From Halomonas qaidamensis (GTDB taxonomy: Bacteria > Pseudomonadota > Gammaproteobacteria > Pseudomonadales > Halomonadaceae), in NCBI RefSeq assembly GCF_025917315.1, contig NZ_CP080627.1, forward strand, positions 806,001-870,000: a DNA stretch of 64,000 bases, in the 5' to 3' direction. Position 1 is the first letter of the stretch, and each line of letters starts with the position of its first letter. A program made the position numbers and the translations under genes. Positions 52,461-61,669 of the stretch are shown here, piece after piece. The notes below the pieces were generated by a model. It searched no databases. It worked only from the letters and a program-made list of their open reading frames with translations, and had not been told where the DNA came from.

Positions 52461-54038
52461 ATGAACTCACCCAAAGATACAGGCCCAGCCCATGGGCTTG
52501 GTAAGTTCGGTGACCCGGTTGTACTCGGGCTTAGCGGTGGCTTTGTCATCCTGTTTGTCGTTCTGTCACTGATCAACATCGAAGGAGTCGCTGGCGCAAT
52601 ATCAAGCGGCTTTGCCTGGACCGCTGCCGTCTTAGGCTCTTATTTCCAGTTGCTGTTGTTACTGACTTTTTTTATCGCCATTGGGCTTGCCATTTCCCCG
52701 GCTGCCAGCGCCAAGATTGGTGGACTGAGCAAGCCAGAGTTGAGCACCTTCAAATGGCTCTCCATCATCATGTGTACCCTACTGGCCGGGGGTGGGGTTT
52801 TCTTTGCTGCCGGTGAGCCGGTGTATCACTTTGTGGTCACCCCACCCGCTTTTGACACCGAAGCAGGCACCGTGGAAGCCATTGCCAGTGCCTTGGCACA
52901 GTCGTTCATGCACTGGGGCTTTCTGGCCTGGGCCGTGCTCGGCTCGCTGACCGCCATTGTGCTGGCGTACTGGCACTATGATCGTGGCCTGCCACTGCAG
53001 CCACGCACGTTACTTTACCCGGTACTTGGCGAGCGGCTGATGCGCAGCTGGGTGGGTGGTGTGGTAGATGCCTGCTGTGTGATTGCCGTCGTGGCAGGTA
53101 CCGTTGGCCCGATCGGCTTTTTGGCTACTCAAGTCAGTTTTGGCCTGCATGAGCTGTTTGGTATCAGTTCGGGCTATGCCACCCAGTTGATGATTTTGAT
53201 TGTGCTGGGCGTTGTGTATGTCACCTCGGCAGCCACCGGGATTCATAAAGGCATTCAGCTGCTAAGCCGCTTCAATGTGTTTCTGGCGCTGGCAATTGCG
53301 GCAGTGATCTTTGTATTTGGGCCAACGCTGTTCTTTACCAATGCTTACCTGCAGGGCTTTGGCGTTTATATCAGCTCCTTCTTCGCCATGGCGACCATGA
53401 CTTCGGAAACCGCCCCAGGCTGGTGGATGCAGTGGTGGACGGTGTTCTTTTTTGCCTGGTTTATCGGTTACGGTCCGCTGATGGCGATTTTCGTGGCGCG
53501 TATCTCTCGCGGTCGTACCATTCGGCAGATGATCCTGGCCGTTGCCGTAATGGCACCGATTGCCACCACCGTCTGGTTTACCCTGTTGGGCGGTGCCGGT
53601 ATTCACTATCAGTTAACCGGCACAATTGACTTAGCTGAGGCGCTGAATAACTTCCAGTTTGATGTGGCGACCCTGACCGTGGCGCAAGCGCTGCCCGGGG
53701 GAGCGGTGATGGCGCTGACGATTCTACTGCTGACTACTATTTTCGTAGCCACCACCGGCGACTCGATGAGCTATGCGATTGCCGTGGTCTGTACTGGTCA
53801 CGATGAACCGCACACAGCTGTGCGAATATTCTGGGGAATCACGATGTCGTTAATGGCTGCGATTCTGCTTTATATGGGCTCTGGTCAGATTGGTGTGCTG
53901 CAGCAATTTATCGTGATTACCGCTATTCCTGTTTCACTGGTGCTGTTGCCATCACTGTGGCTAGGGCCAAAAGCGGCCTACGCGATGGCACGCGAGCAGG
54001 GCCTGACGACGCGTAAGAAGGTGATTGTTCATGAGTAA
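52461..54038 (+). CDS. BCCT-family transporter
   Basis: A 525-residue, 12-helix betaine/carnitine/choline-type secondary transporter. Visible: 'LAGGGVFFAAGEPVYHFV', 'SFMHWGFLAWAVLGSLTAIVLAYWHYDRG' (in parts), 'WWMQWWTVFFFAWFIGYGPLMAIFVARISRGRTIRQM' (in parts; the conserved Trp box of helix 8, here W-W-M-Q-W-W). Imports a quaternary ammonium or related zwitterion with Na+ or H+. ACGAGGTTTCCCCC precedes the ATG. Substrate unknown; linked catabolic genes suggest use as nutrient. Confidence 0.9.
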   Translation: MNSPKDTGPAHGLGKFGDPVVLGLSGGFVILFVVLSLINIEGVAGAISSGFAWTAAVLGSYFQLLLLLTFFIAIGLAISPAASAKIGGLSKPELSTFKWLSIIMCTLLAGGGVFFAAGEPVYHFVVTPPAFDTEAGTVEAIASALAQSFMHWGFLAWAVLGSLTAIVLAYWHYDRGLPLQPRTLLYPVLGERLMRSWVGGVVDACCVIAVVAGTVGPIGFLATQVSFGLHELFGISSGYATQLMILIVLGVVYVTSAATGIHKGIQLLSRFNVFLALAIAAVIFVFGPTLFFTNAYLQGFGVYISSFFAMATMTSETAPGWWMQWWTVFFFAWFIGYGPLMAIFVARISRGRTIRQMILAVAVMAPIATTVWFTLLGGAGIHYQLTGTIDLAEALNNFQFDVATLTVAQALPGGAVMALTILLLTTIFVATTGDSMSYAIAVVCTGHDEPHTAVRIFWGITMSLMAAILLYMGSGQIGVLQQFIVITAIPVSLVLLPSLWLGPKAAYAMAREQGLTTRKKVIVHE

Positions 54039-55836
54039 CAGAGATTGGGCGTTGGCTCCGCTGGCGCCCCTGAGCCTGCGCCCTGCCGATGAGGTAATGC
54101 GGTTGGAACGCCTGGGTAGCCTGCATGCCTGTCGACTGAGTTTTGTGCGCTCCCTGATGCGTCAAATGGGCCGTCAGCGTTGGCAAATAAGTCGGGTGCG
54201 TTTTGATCTGGATGATGACGGTTATGGCACGGCCGTTTATCGCCTCCAAACTCCCCATGGGCGCTACCATGGGGTGATGTTTGCCCAGGCGCTGGACGAT
54301 TCGCGCCGCTCCGATCGGGTAATTGCAGACGCCTGGGACGTTACCTTCGGCTTAGTGGAAGGTGATGTGGACGATAGTCTGTTGGAACAGATGGCGGCCA
54401 ATGTGCCTTTACAAGAAGCAGGCCGCCAGCACCCCAGGGTGCTAGTGCTTTCCCGTGCTAATAAAAGCCTGCGTAACTTCGCCCACTTTGTGGAAGCATT
54501 AAGCAGTGGTCAGCAGCCAGACCCGCAGTGGTTAACTCGGGTTGGCTACCTGTATCGCACCACGGCGGTTTACGGCAATGGTAAGTTTGGCCTCGCTGAC
54601 TTCGCGCGTTTACATGGAAATCCTGACTTTAGACGCCCGTTTTCGGTGCAGATGGCGGGCGTTTATTTGTTGCGCCATTTCTCCATTGAGCAAGTGGAAC
54701 ATCTGGCCCGCTGTCAGGCGCCGAACACCGCTTGTGCCCTGGCCACCGAGCTACGCCGCTACTTGGGGATCGGTAACTCGACTGGCTTGGGAATGGCCCC
54801 TTTTTTGATCAACCATCCTCAGCTCATTGCTCAATGGGTTCACCAACGCGAAACCGCGCTGGCGTTGGCCCAACGTCAGGTCCCCAGCGAGGAAGACCGC
54901 CAGCGGCTAATTAGTCTAACTCGGCGTGCTTTACAACATCTGGCGGAAACGGTGACCGAAGACGCCGAGCAGACCCAGCGCAATGGCGAGACCGTGGCCG
55001 CCTTACCTGATGTGCTGAACTGGTTGGAAAGCGTCGCGCTGGAAGAGGATCTTTGGGCTCAATTAATAGCCTGGAGCGAGCGTACCCTGTCACTAGAAGC
55101 CCAAGAGCTAATCAATACCCTATTGATCGAGCTCTATCCTGATCAGGTCGACCTGCTAGAAGACCAGATGGGTGTTCATGAAAATCTCGACCTTGAGCCG
55201 GATATGCCGTTGATGCGTCTGCGCCAGCTAATTGAAACGCACTATGGTTGGGCGCTCTCTTACGACTATACAAGCCATGAGGGCGCCTATTGGTTCTGGT
55301 ATCGGTCGGCGGAAAAAGAGGAGCCGCGCCTTGGCGTGCGCGACCAAGAGCCAGGTGCCGAAAAAGAGGTGCCCATTGCCATAGGGCCAAGGGTAGCTCA
55401 TAGCCATGCCGCTATTTGTGAGTTTTTAGAGGATGCTCCGCGAGCTAAAGTGGTCGATTTTCTACTTGCCAAGCCGCGTCACAAGGAAATCATCCGCCGC
55501 GTACAGTCCCTTGTAAAAGATACTTACGGCGATATCCACGCCAATTTGTGGCATCAGGATATGAAACCCATGCACCTGCTGCGCGCAAAGCTGGCGTTTT
55601 TCGGTGCCAGCCGCTTTGACCCAAAATCTGACCGCTGGGTGCGCATCACCCTGTTTCAGGGCGCGCCGCTGGTGGAAGAACTCAACGCCGAGCCGCAGGA
55701 TCTCAGCCATTTTGATGACTGGAGTTTTCCGCTGCAGCCAACGCTTGAAAACGGTGTCGTTGGCGCGGCCGGGCTATCGCCTCATGCCGAGTCAGCGGCG
55801 TCTCATGTCAATCAACCTGCGCATGGAGGAAGATAA
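54031..55836 (+). CDS. Unrecognised 601-residue protein
   Basis: The ATG at 54031 overlaps the BCCT stop (ATGAGTAA), so it is translationally coupled. The protein has no signal peptide or membrane helix. It is soluble and mixed alpha-beta with a long central helical part (about 220-380) and C-terminal motifs 'DIHANLWHQDMKPMHLLRAKLAFFGASRF' (in parts; about 505-535). I do not recognise a family. Its fixed place between the transporter and DUF3726 suggests a role in the same pathway, perhaps an enzyme or an assembly factor. No catalytic motif is identifiable with confidence. Confidence 0.6.
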   Translation: MSNRDWALAPLAPLSLRPADEVMRLERLGSLHACRLSFVRSLMRQMGRQRWQISRVRFDLDDDGYGTAVYRLQTPHGRYHGVMFAQALDDSRRSDRVIADAWDVTFGLVEGDVDDSLLEQMAANVPLQEAGRQHPRVLVLSRANKSLRNFAHFVEALSSGQQPDPQWLTRVGYLYRTTAVYGNGKFGLADFARLHGNPDFRRPFSVQMAGVYLLRHFSIEQVEHLARCQAPNTACALATELRRYLGIGNSTGLGMAPFLINHPQLIAQWVHQRETALALAQRQVPSEEDRQRLISLTRRALQHLAETVTEDAEQTQRNGETVAALPDVLNWLESVALEEDLWAQLIAWSERTLSLEAQELINTLLIELYPDQVDLLEDQMGVHENLDLEPDMPLMRLRQLIETHYGWALSYDYTSHEGAYWFWYRSAEKEEPRLGVRDQEPGAEKEVPIAIGPRVAHSHAAICEFLEDAPRAKVVDFLLAKPRHKEIIRRVQSLVKDTYGDIHANLWHQDMKPMHLLRAKLAFFGASRFDPKSDRWVRITLFQGAPLVEELNAEPQDLSHFDDWSFPLQPTLENGVVGAAGLSPHAESAASHVNQPAHGGR

Positions 55837-56603
55837 TGAAAGTCTCCTTCAACGAGCTACAGGGGCTGTGCCGAAAAGCCTTCACTGGCATTGGGTTTGA
55901 AGATGGCGATGCCGCCGATGCTGCTGACATGGTGGCTTGGATGCAGTGCCATGGTTTCAATGCGGTTGAACAACTCAATCGTGGCCTGGACTTCTTGCTT
56001 GAAGAAGACCCGGAATCTCTACCAAAGGTGATCTATCAGGATGGCGACCTGGCGGTACTCGACGGCCATGGCCAGAGCGTGCTGCGCAGTATTAGCTTAG
56101 CCACCGAGCTGGGCTTTGCTAAGGCCCGTGCGCGGGGGCTATCAGTGGTCAAGATCCGCCGCTGCCATAATCGCCAGCTGATTATGGGCTACCTTTCACG
56201 CCTGGCCGGGCGGGGTATCAACATTACTGCTTTCTGGCGCAATGCCCAGGAGCCGCTGACCGAGCAGGTCGTGGGCTTTCGCGCTGGCCACTCGACGCCT
56301 GAAGTACGCATCTATTCAGTGCGCGATGTACCAGAAGAAAACGAACCCAACGACGGCATCACCCTGGTAATGGCCAACCATGTTGAGTTACTTCCTTCCC
56401 TGGGCGCAGACCACGACCTTGATCTGCTGGCGCGTCATTCAGAATCCGACCTGATGGCCTGCCGCGAGCGGTCTCTACAGGAAGGTATCGACGTGGATGA
56501 TGCGATATGGGCACGCCTGAAAACGCTGGCACATCGTATTCTGGTGGAGTCCTCCGAAGCTTCTCGAAGCGGTGCTGGCGCAGGTGTCAACGATAACGAT
56601 TAA
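55836..56603 (+). CDS. DUF3726-family protein
   Basis: A 255-residue protein matching the DUF3726 pattern: 'MKVSFNELQGLCRKAFTGIGF', 'DAADMVAWMQCHGFNAVEQLNRGLDF' (in parts), 'RRCHNRQLIMGYLSRLAGRG'. The N-terminal part recalls an Asp/Glu-racemase- or malate-dehydrogenase-like start, but the family has no known activity. GGAGGAAGATA precedes the ATG; overlaps the upstream stop by one base. Coupled to the 601-residue gene. Confidence 0.7.
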   Translation: MKVSFNELQGLCRKAFTGIGFEDGDAADAADMVAWMQCHGFNAVEQLNRGLDFLLEEDPESLPKVIYQDGDLAVLDGHGQSVLRSISLATELGFAKARARGLSVVKIRRCHNRQLIMGYLSRLAGRGINITAFWRNAQEPLTEQVVGFRAGHSTPEVRIYSVRDVPEENEPNDGITLVMANHVELLPSLGADHDLDLLARHSESDLMACRERSLQEGIDVDDAIWARLKTLAHRILVESSEASRSGAGAGVNDND

Positions 56604-56624
56604 TAGATCAATGAGAGTATTGTC

Positions 56625-57005
56625 ATGATTCAACCGGTAAAAACCGATCTCTACGCGGCCAAAGCTCCACTTGAGTGGGCGGTGGTTGGCAATGGCATTT
56701 TATTCACCGCGCAAATTCCCATTGGTACCGATGGGGTTGTGGTAGAAGGCGGTATCGAAGCACAAACGCGCCAGACGCTGGATAACCTGCAACATACGCT
56801 GGAAAGCGCCGGTGCAAGCATGCAGCAACTGACACAGGTGCTGATCTACGTAACGCAGCGGGAAGATCTGGCCACCGTTAATCGCGTATATGCGGACTAT
56901 GTCACCGCGCCTTACCCCAATCGGGCCGCTATTATTGTGTCTGGTTTTGCGCGAGAAGAGATGTTGGTCGAGATGGTGGCCTATGCTGCTGTCTCAGCGG
57001 TTTAA
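56625..57005 (+). CDS. RidA-family deaminase
   Basis: A 126-residue RidA/YjgF protein: 'QTRQTLDNLQHTLESAGASMQQLTQVLIYV' (in parts) and C-terminal 'NRAAIIVSGFAREEMLVEMVAYAAV', with Arg and Glu of the imine/enamine-binding pocket kept. It hydrolyses reactive imines, often made by PLP or flavin enzymes. Here it probably clears an imine from the pathway. 21 bases after DUF3726; last gene of the operon. Confidence 0.9.
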   Translation: MIQPVKTDLYAAKAPLEWAVVGNGILFTAQIPIGTDGVVVEGGIEAQTRQTLDNLQHTLESAGASMQQLTQVLIYVTQREDLATVNRVYADYVTAPYPNRAAIIVSGFAREEMLVEMVAYAAVSAV

Positions 57006-57050
57006 TAGTTACCATAGACACAAGCGTTATTCGAAGCGTCCCGCGGGGTG

Positions 57051-57078
57051 ATGCCAGTCAGCCTTAACTGGCTGGCAT
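57051..57078 (+). terminator. Hairpin after the BCCT-RidA operon
   Basis: ATGCCAGTCAG (57051-57061) pairs with CTGGCTGGCAT (57068-57078) with one G-T wobble, loop CCTTAA. A second GGCCC-AC-GGGCC hairpin followed by GCTTTT is at 57081-57099. Between RidA and the convergent CDF gene. Confidence 0.6.
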
Positions 57079-57110
57079 TAGGCCCACGGGCCGCTTTTAT
57101 TGGCGCGCGA

Positions 57111-58046
57111 TTAAGTGTGCTTCTTTACTAGCTGCCCGCAGGAAGGCGCTGCCCAGCGATTATCTTCGGTGAAGACCACATCGCAAACAACAGGCGAGTA
57201 AACGCGGCGTACTTCCTCATCAATTTGCTGGCGTAGTGTGTCTTGATGGGCCAGCGTAGCGTCATGAAATGCTTTGGGTAGCACCACGTGGACGATGATG
57301 TATAGCAGGCGACCAGGGCGTACCATACGCACCCGCACTTCCTGAGTGTCGATATCCGCAAGACCGCGAGCAACCGCTTGACGCACTGGCTCGGCGACTG
57401 CTTCGTCCGGTGTTTTATTCAGCAGCTCACGCAGGGCTTGAGAGGCCATGCGTACCGGTACGCCAAGACATAGCAACACAACGGCCATCACCAGTACGGA
57501 GTCGACATAAGGCACGATTCCCCGCCAGTCTAAGCGCTCAAACAGCATCACCAAGCAGAACGCCGCTAACACGGCAGCCGAGATAATGCTGTTCACCAGC
57601 CAGTTAAGCTTGTCAGCAGCCACCAGCGGGCTACTTACATGGCGCTGACTGCGGTGCATCATCCAAGCAGTGAGCGAGCAAGCGGCGGTGGCAAACAGCG
57701 CATAGATAACGGCAAGCCCCGCTGAGATCTCCCGCCCACCGGTCAGTAACGCAGCCACGGCATCTACCAGCGCAAAGATGGAAACGCCTAATATTAACAA
57801 GCCTTTGCATAGGTTAACCAACGACTCGAAATAGCTGTAGCCAAACGGGTAAGAGGCGCTATCGGGTCGGCTGGCTAACTTGCTGACCTTAATAGTGACC
57901 AGCGCGACGCTAAAGTAGATAAGGTTAAATAACCCATCCAGCAAAATAGCCTGGGAGTTAGACGCCAACGTTGCCGTGATTCCTGCACAACCAATCAGCA
58001 GTGCCATGAAGGCGGAAAATGCTAAGGTGCTAGATTCTGTTTTCAC
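57111..58046 (-). CDS. Cation-diffusion-facilitator metal transporter
   Basis: A 311-residue CDF protein with six helices: 'ILLDGLFNLIYFSVALV' (TM2; D present, usual second Asp is Asn), 'YPFGYSYFESLVNL', 'AADKLNWLVNSIISAAVL' (TM5), and a cytoplasmic ferredoxin-like tail (about 225-311). It exports Zn, Fe or Mn using H+. The altered TM2/TM5 ligands (D/N) differ from the standard Zn DD/HD set, so the metal cannot be named. No link to the genes on either side. Confidence 0.85.
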   Translation of the reverse strand: MKTESSTLAFSAFMALLIGCAGITATLASNSQAILLDGLFNLIYFSVALVTIKVSKLASRPDSASYPFGYSYFESLVNLCKGLLILGVSIFALVDAVAALLTGGREISAGLAVIYALFATAACSLTAWMMHRSQRHVSSPLVAADKLNWLVNSIISAAVLAAFCLVMLFERLDWRGIVPYVDSVLVMAVVLLCLGVPVRMASQALRELLNKTPDEAVAEPVRQAVARGLADIDTQEVRVRMVRPGRLLYIIVHVVLPKAFHDATLAHQDTLRQQIDEEVRRVYSPVVCDVVFTEDNRWAAPSCGQLVKKHT

Positions 58047-58132
58047 GAACGGTTGCTCCGAGATTGCCTAGCCAAAAGGCTAGTAAGGATAGCAATATCA
58101 TTGGTCGCAATGTCAGTGATTTGTGTAAAGCG

Positions 58133-58163
58133 AACATCGCCGCCTGATGTAGGCGGCGATGTT
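58133..58163 (-). terminator. Hairpin 3' of the aminotransferase-CMD operon
   Basis: A 13-bp perfect stem (58133-58145 with 58151-58163), loop GATGT. It lies between the CMD stop and the CDF start, on the same strand. T-run is poor. Confidence 0.65.
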
Positions 58164-58224
58164 ATTAACAGCTTGCCCCGGAGTAGGTTGGCTAGGCAGG
58201 AAACCTGCACCAGGGCAGGAGTAT

Positions 58225-58779
58225 CTACGTGGTAAGCGAAAATAGCGTTGGCATTTTTTCCGCTTCTTTTTGAATGTTGTCGTCGACCGGTGTGTCGTAA
58301 GTCTTGAGCAGATAGCCCAATACCGAATAAAACCCCACCATAGCAATTAGGTCGATAACGGCCTTGCGTCCGATAGCATCTGCGAGTTCTGCTTCTTGCT
58401 CAGGGGACAGCATTCGCTGGTCAAACAATGCATCCACAGCGTCGACGATAAGACCATCAACGCCTTCGGGGCGAGTTCTAATGGCTTCGATTCGTGCAGT
58501 GGAGAATCCCAGAGCAAGTGCCCGGCTAACATGGTGAGCCCATTCGTAGCGTGACTCCATGCGCAGGCCAGCGCGAAGAATCACCACCTCGGTTAATTCT
58601 GGCCCTAAGGCATTTTCCTTAACAACATGCTGGCGTAAAGGTGCCCAGGCGTTGAGTAAATCTGGGTGATGGGCCATGGTGCGATAGACATTGAGCGCAC
58701 CGGCAAAGTCTTCGCGTAATTCAGCGATGTCGTTTGGCCAATCGGCATCAGCAATAGGCGGGCAGGGGGAGGTCGTCAT
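58225..58779 (-). CDS. Carboxymuconolactone-decarboxylase/AhpD-like protein
   Basis: A 184-residue CMD-fold protein: 'VYRTMAHHPDLLNAWAPL', 'LTEVVILRAGLRMESRYEWAHHVSRALALGF' (in parts, EWxxH), and the helical rest. It lacks the C-x2-C of AhpD, so it is of the CMD or peroxidase-related subgroup, likely cytoplasmic. The ATG at 58777-58779 is preceded by GGAG; an upstream ATG 12 codons away is less likely. It starts 33 bases beyond the end of the aminotransferase gene and is cotranscribed. Confidence 0.82.
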   Translation of the reverse strand: MTTSPCPPIADADWPNDIAELREDFAGALNVYRTMAHHPDLLNAWAPLRQHVVKENALGPELTEVVILRAGLRMESRYEWAHHVSRALALGFSTARIEAIRTRPEGVDGLIVDAVDALFDQRMLSPEQEAELADAIGRKAVIDLIAMVGFYSVLGYLLKTYDTPVDDNIQKEAEKMPTLFSLTT

Positions 58780-58811
58780 GGGTGAGCTCCAGTCAGATAG
58801 GATACGTGTCA

Positions 58812-60137
58812 TCACTCAGCGATGGCGGCGTTGATGGCGTCGGCAATGCGCTCAATGATTAGGTCGACATCATCGGTTTCAATAATATAGGGCGGTGCCA
58901 GCAGGATATGATCACCGTGAATACCATCAATCGTGCCGCCCATGGGATAGCTGATCAGCCCACGAGCCATGGCGTGACGCTTAATTTTGGCGTGAATTTT
59001 TCGGCTCGGATCAAAAGGCGCTTTCGTGTCACGATCCGCCACCAGCTCGATACCGCGAAACAGCCCTCTTCCCCGGATATCGCCAACATAAGGGGATGCA
59101 CCGAGAACTGCTTCCAAACCGTTTTGTAATCTCGCGCCCATGGCGTTTACATTGGCAAGTGTCTCGGGGCGCGCAATGATTTCAACCACTTTGTTAGCAG
59201 TTGCCGCGGCAACAGGGTGGCCGATGTAAGTATGCCCGTGCTGGAACAGGCCAGAACCGTTGGCGAAGCTGTCGTAAATTTTGCCGGACAGCATCACCGC
59301 GCCGATCGGCTGATAACCCCCGCCCAAGCCTTTGGCTATTGTGACGATATCCGGTATGACGTTGTCTTGCTCGCAGGCGAAGACCGTGCCGGTGCGCCCC
59401 ATGCCGCACATCACTTCGTCGAGGATCAGTAGTACGCCATATTTGTCGCAAATCGCACGCACACGTTTAAAGTAATCCGCGACAGAGGCGACAGCGCCGA
59501 GGGTGGCGCCTACGACGGGTTCGGCAACGAACGCCATGACTTCTTCAGGGCCGAGTTCCAGAATTTTCGCTTCGAGCTCGTCTGCCAGCCGAATAGCGTA
59601 AGCCTCAGGCGACTCATCGGCGCCTTTCTCACGATAGGCATAGCAGGGGGAGACATGATGAGTTTCTGGCAGGATGGGCTGAAACTGCTTACGCCGCATC
59701 GCATTGCCACCGGTTGCCAATGCACCAATGGTGTTGCCGTGGTAACTCTGCCGCCTGGCAATAATATGCCTGCGCTGGGGGGCGCCAATTTCCACAAAGT
59801 ACTGCCGTGCCATCTTCAGCGCCGCTTCAACGGCCTCTGATCCACCTGACACAAGGTAGACGTAATTCAACCCTTCAGGTGCCAAATTGACGAGCTTCTC
59901 GGCCAGCGCCTCGGCAGCGTCGGTGGTGAAAAACGAGGTGTGTGCGTAGCAAAGGTTATCAATTTGAGCGCGCATCGCCGCCAGCACTTCTGGATGAGCG
60001 TGCCCCACACTGGTGACCGCAGCGCCTCCTGAGGCATCTAAGTATCGGCGCCCAGCAGTGTCTGTAATGTAGACACCTTGCGCCGACGCGGCATGAGGGA
60101 GGGTTGGGCCGATACTGCGATGAAGAATACGAGTCAT
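58812..60137 (-). CDS. Class-III (omega) aminotransferase
   Basis: A 441-residue PLP fold-type I aminotransferase: 'YVYLVSGGSEAVEAALKMAR' (PLP phosphate), 'SYHGNTIGALATGG', 'LLILDEVMCGMGRTG' (D240) and PLP-lysine K269 in 'TIAKGLGGGYQPIGA'. Many class-III enzymes act on beta-alanine, taurine or 4-aminobutyrate; the substrate is open. Divergent from the RpiR regulator at 60326, which probably controls it. Confidence 0.9.
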   Translation of the reverse strand: MTRILHRSIGPTLPHAASAQGVYITDTAGRRYLDASGGAAVTSVGHAHPEVLAAMRAQIDNLCYAHTSFFTTDAAEALAEKLVNLAPEGLNYVYLVSGGSEAVEAALKMARQYFVEIGAPQRRHIIARRQSYHGNTIGALATGGNAMRRKQFQPILPETHHVSPCYAYREKGADESPEAYAIRLADELEAKILELGPEEVMAFVAEPVVGATLGAVASVADYFKRVRAICDKYGVLLILDEVMCGMGRTGTVFACEQDNVIPDIVTIAKGLGGGYQPIGAVMLSGKIYDSFANGSGLFQHGHTYIGHPVAAATANKVVEIIARPETLANVNAMGARLQNGLEAVLGASPYVGDIRGRGLFRGIELVADRDTKAPFDPSRKIHAKIKRHAMARGLISYPMGGTIDGIHGDHILLAPPYIIETDDVDLIIERIADAINAAIAE

Positions 60138-60325
60138 GGAGACGGTTCCTTATGGTCACTAAGCGATGTGAGCACGCCATAAGGAGAAGATTGGCACAAC
60201 TTGGTTAAGATTTGCAACAATTGAATCATTTTGTTTTTTATAAAACATGTAGATCATTGTTTTTTTAAGACAGTAACGTTTAAATCGGCGGCTGTTTTAA
60301 TAAGCCCGTATAAGAGGCAATACTC

Positions 60326-61213
60326 ATGCCGCAGCGCGACCCTTTAAGGGAACAGATTATCGCCCAGTACGATGCCATGTCGCCGCAGCTCCAGCAGGCA
60401 GCTCGCTACGTATTGGAACACCCAGATGAGGTGGCATTGGTTTCTATGCGCGAATTGGCGCGCCATGCGGCCGTGCAGCCTGCCACCATGACACGGCTGG
60501 CTAAGTTTCTGGGAAAGCAAGGATACGATGATATTCGCGAGCACTATGTGGCAGCGCTACGGCGGGGTAATGATGGCTTTGCCGCTAAGGTCCGCCAGCG
60601 AACCGAGGGTGCGACAGCCGCGGCCAACGACACTATTGCCGCGCATATGTTACATGGGCTGAGTGCTCAGATTTCTCAGCTCTGTGAACCGGACTCGCTG
60701 CAACGGTTAGAAGCCATTGCTAATACGCTGAAATCAGCGAGAAAAGTGTATGTGCTAGGTTTGCGTTCATGCCATTCCGTGGCGTGGCACTTCCACTACG
60801 TGATGTCACTGTTAGGCGATCGTTCGGTTCATCTAGAGGGGCCGGCGGGCACCGGCGGCGACAGACTAATTCGCGCCACGCCCGACGATGTCATACTGGT
60901 GGTCTCTGTTAAACCCTATGCAGTCGCGACACTGGAACTGACGCAGTTGGCAAAAGACAAGGGGCTTACGATTCTATCGATTACCGATAGTGAAGTATCG
61001 CCCTTGGTTGGGTTGTCAGATCAGACCATTTTTTGCCCTACGGAAAGCGACAGCTTTTTCCATACGTTAACGCCCGCTTTAGCTATCTCAGAAGTGCTGT
61101 GCACCTTATTAGCAGAAGATGACCGACCACAGGCACTCGATGCGTTGCAGCGGGCGGATGAACATTTCTTGAGCCTGAATACCTATGCGAGCGCTATTCC
61201 TCGACGGGAGTGA
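60326..61213 (+). CDS. MurR/RpiR-family regulator
   Basis: A 295-residue regulator: N-terminal HTH_6 'ELARHAAVQPATMTRLAKFLGKQGYDDIREHY' (in parts; about 44-75), then a SIS domain (about 130-255) with 'VYVLGLRSCHSVAWHFHYVM' and 'VILVVSVKPYAVATLELTQLAKDKGLTILSITDS' (in parts), which binds a phosphosugar-like or amine effector. GAGGCAATACTC precedes the ATG. Faces the aminotransferase gene. Confidence 0.88.
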   Translation: MPQRDPLREQIIAQYDAMSPQLQQAARYVLEHPDEVALVSMRELARHAAVQPATMTRLAKFLGKQGYDDIREHYVAALRRGNDGFAAKVRQRTEGATAAANDTIAAHMLHGLSAQISQLCEPDSLQRLEAIANTLKSARKVYVLGLRSCHSVAWHFHYVMSLLGDRSVHLEGPAGTGGDRLIRATPDDVILVVSVKPYAVATLELTQLAKDKGLTILSITDSEVSPLVGLSDQTIFCPTESDSFFHTLTPALAISEVLCTLLAEDDRPQALDALQRADEHFLSLNTYASAIPRRE

Positions 61214-61236
61214 CGTCATCGCAAAGCCGCTGTCAG

Positions 61237-61626
61237 TTATCCCTGTACCCATACCTCTTCGCCTTTGAACGCGACTTTCCAGGTGCGTAGTTTGACGTTC
61301 TCATCCTCTAAGCACTGGCCATCTTCAAGGCGAAAGCGCTGCTTGTAGAGTGGCGAGGCAACCACCGGGCTGCCTTTTACATCACCGATAATGCCGCGGG
61401 CAATGACATTAGCGTTAGAAAACGGGTCAAAGTGGTCGAGGGCGTAGAGTTCTCTCTCCTCTTCTTGGGAACGTTGTCCCGGTAAGTAAAAAATGGCTAC
61501 TTGGGCGGGGCCTTCTGGGGTGTCCAACCAAGCAGCAACGCCGGAAAATGCCACTAGGTCAGCTTTCGTACACAGTGGTTGCCAGGTGTCGGTGCTCACG
61601 GTGTGTTTGAGTGCGGTCGCAGTCAT
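61237..61626 (-). CDS. nirD: Nitrite reductase (NADH) small subunit
   Basis: A 129-residue NirD: Rieske-like fold without the usual iron-sulfur ligands. 'WQPLCTKADLVAFSGVAAWLDTPEGPAQVAIFYLPG' (in parts), 'YALDHFDPFSNANVIARGIIGD', 'VVASPLYKQRFRLEDGQCLED' (in parts). It pairs with NirB in cytoplasmic assimilation of nitrite to ammonium. 43 bases after nirB on the same strand. Confidence 0.94.
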   Translation of the reverse strand: MTATALKHTVSTDTWQPLCTKADLVAFSGVAAWLDTPEGPAQVAIFYLPGQRSQEEERELYALDHFDPFSNANVIARGIIGDVKGSPVVASPLYKQRFRLEDGQCLEDENVKLRTWKVAFKGEEVWVQG

Positions 61627-61669
61627 CAGTTACCTCATTCGTGTTGTCTGGTTTGCGATTATGTCGTGT

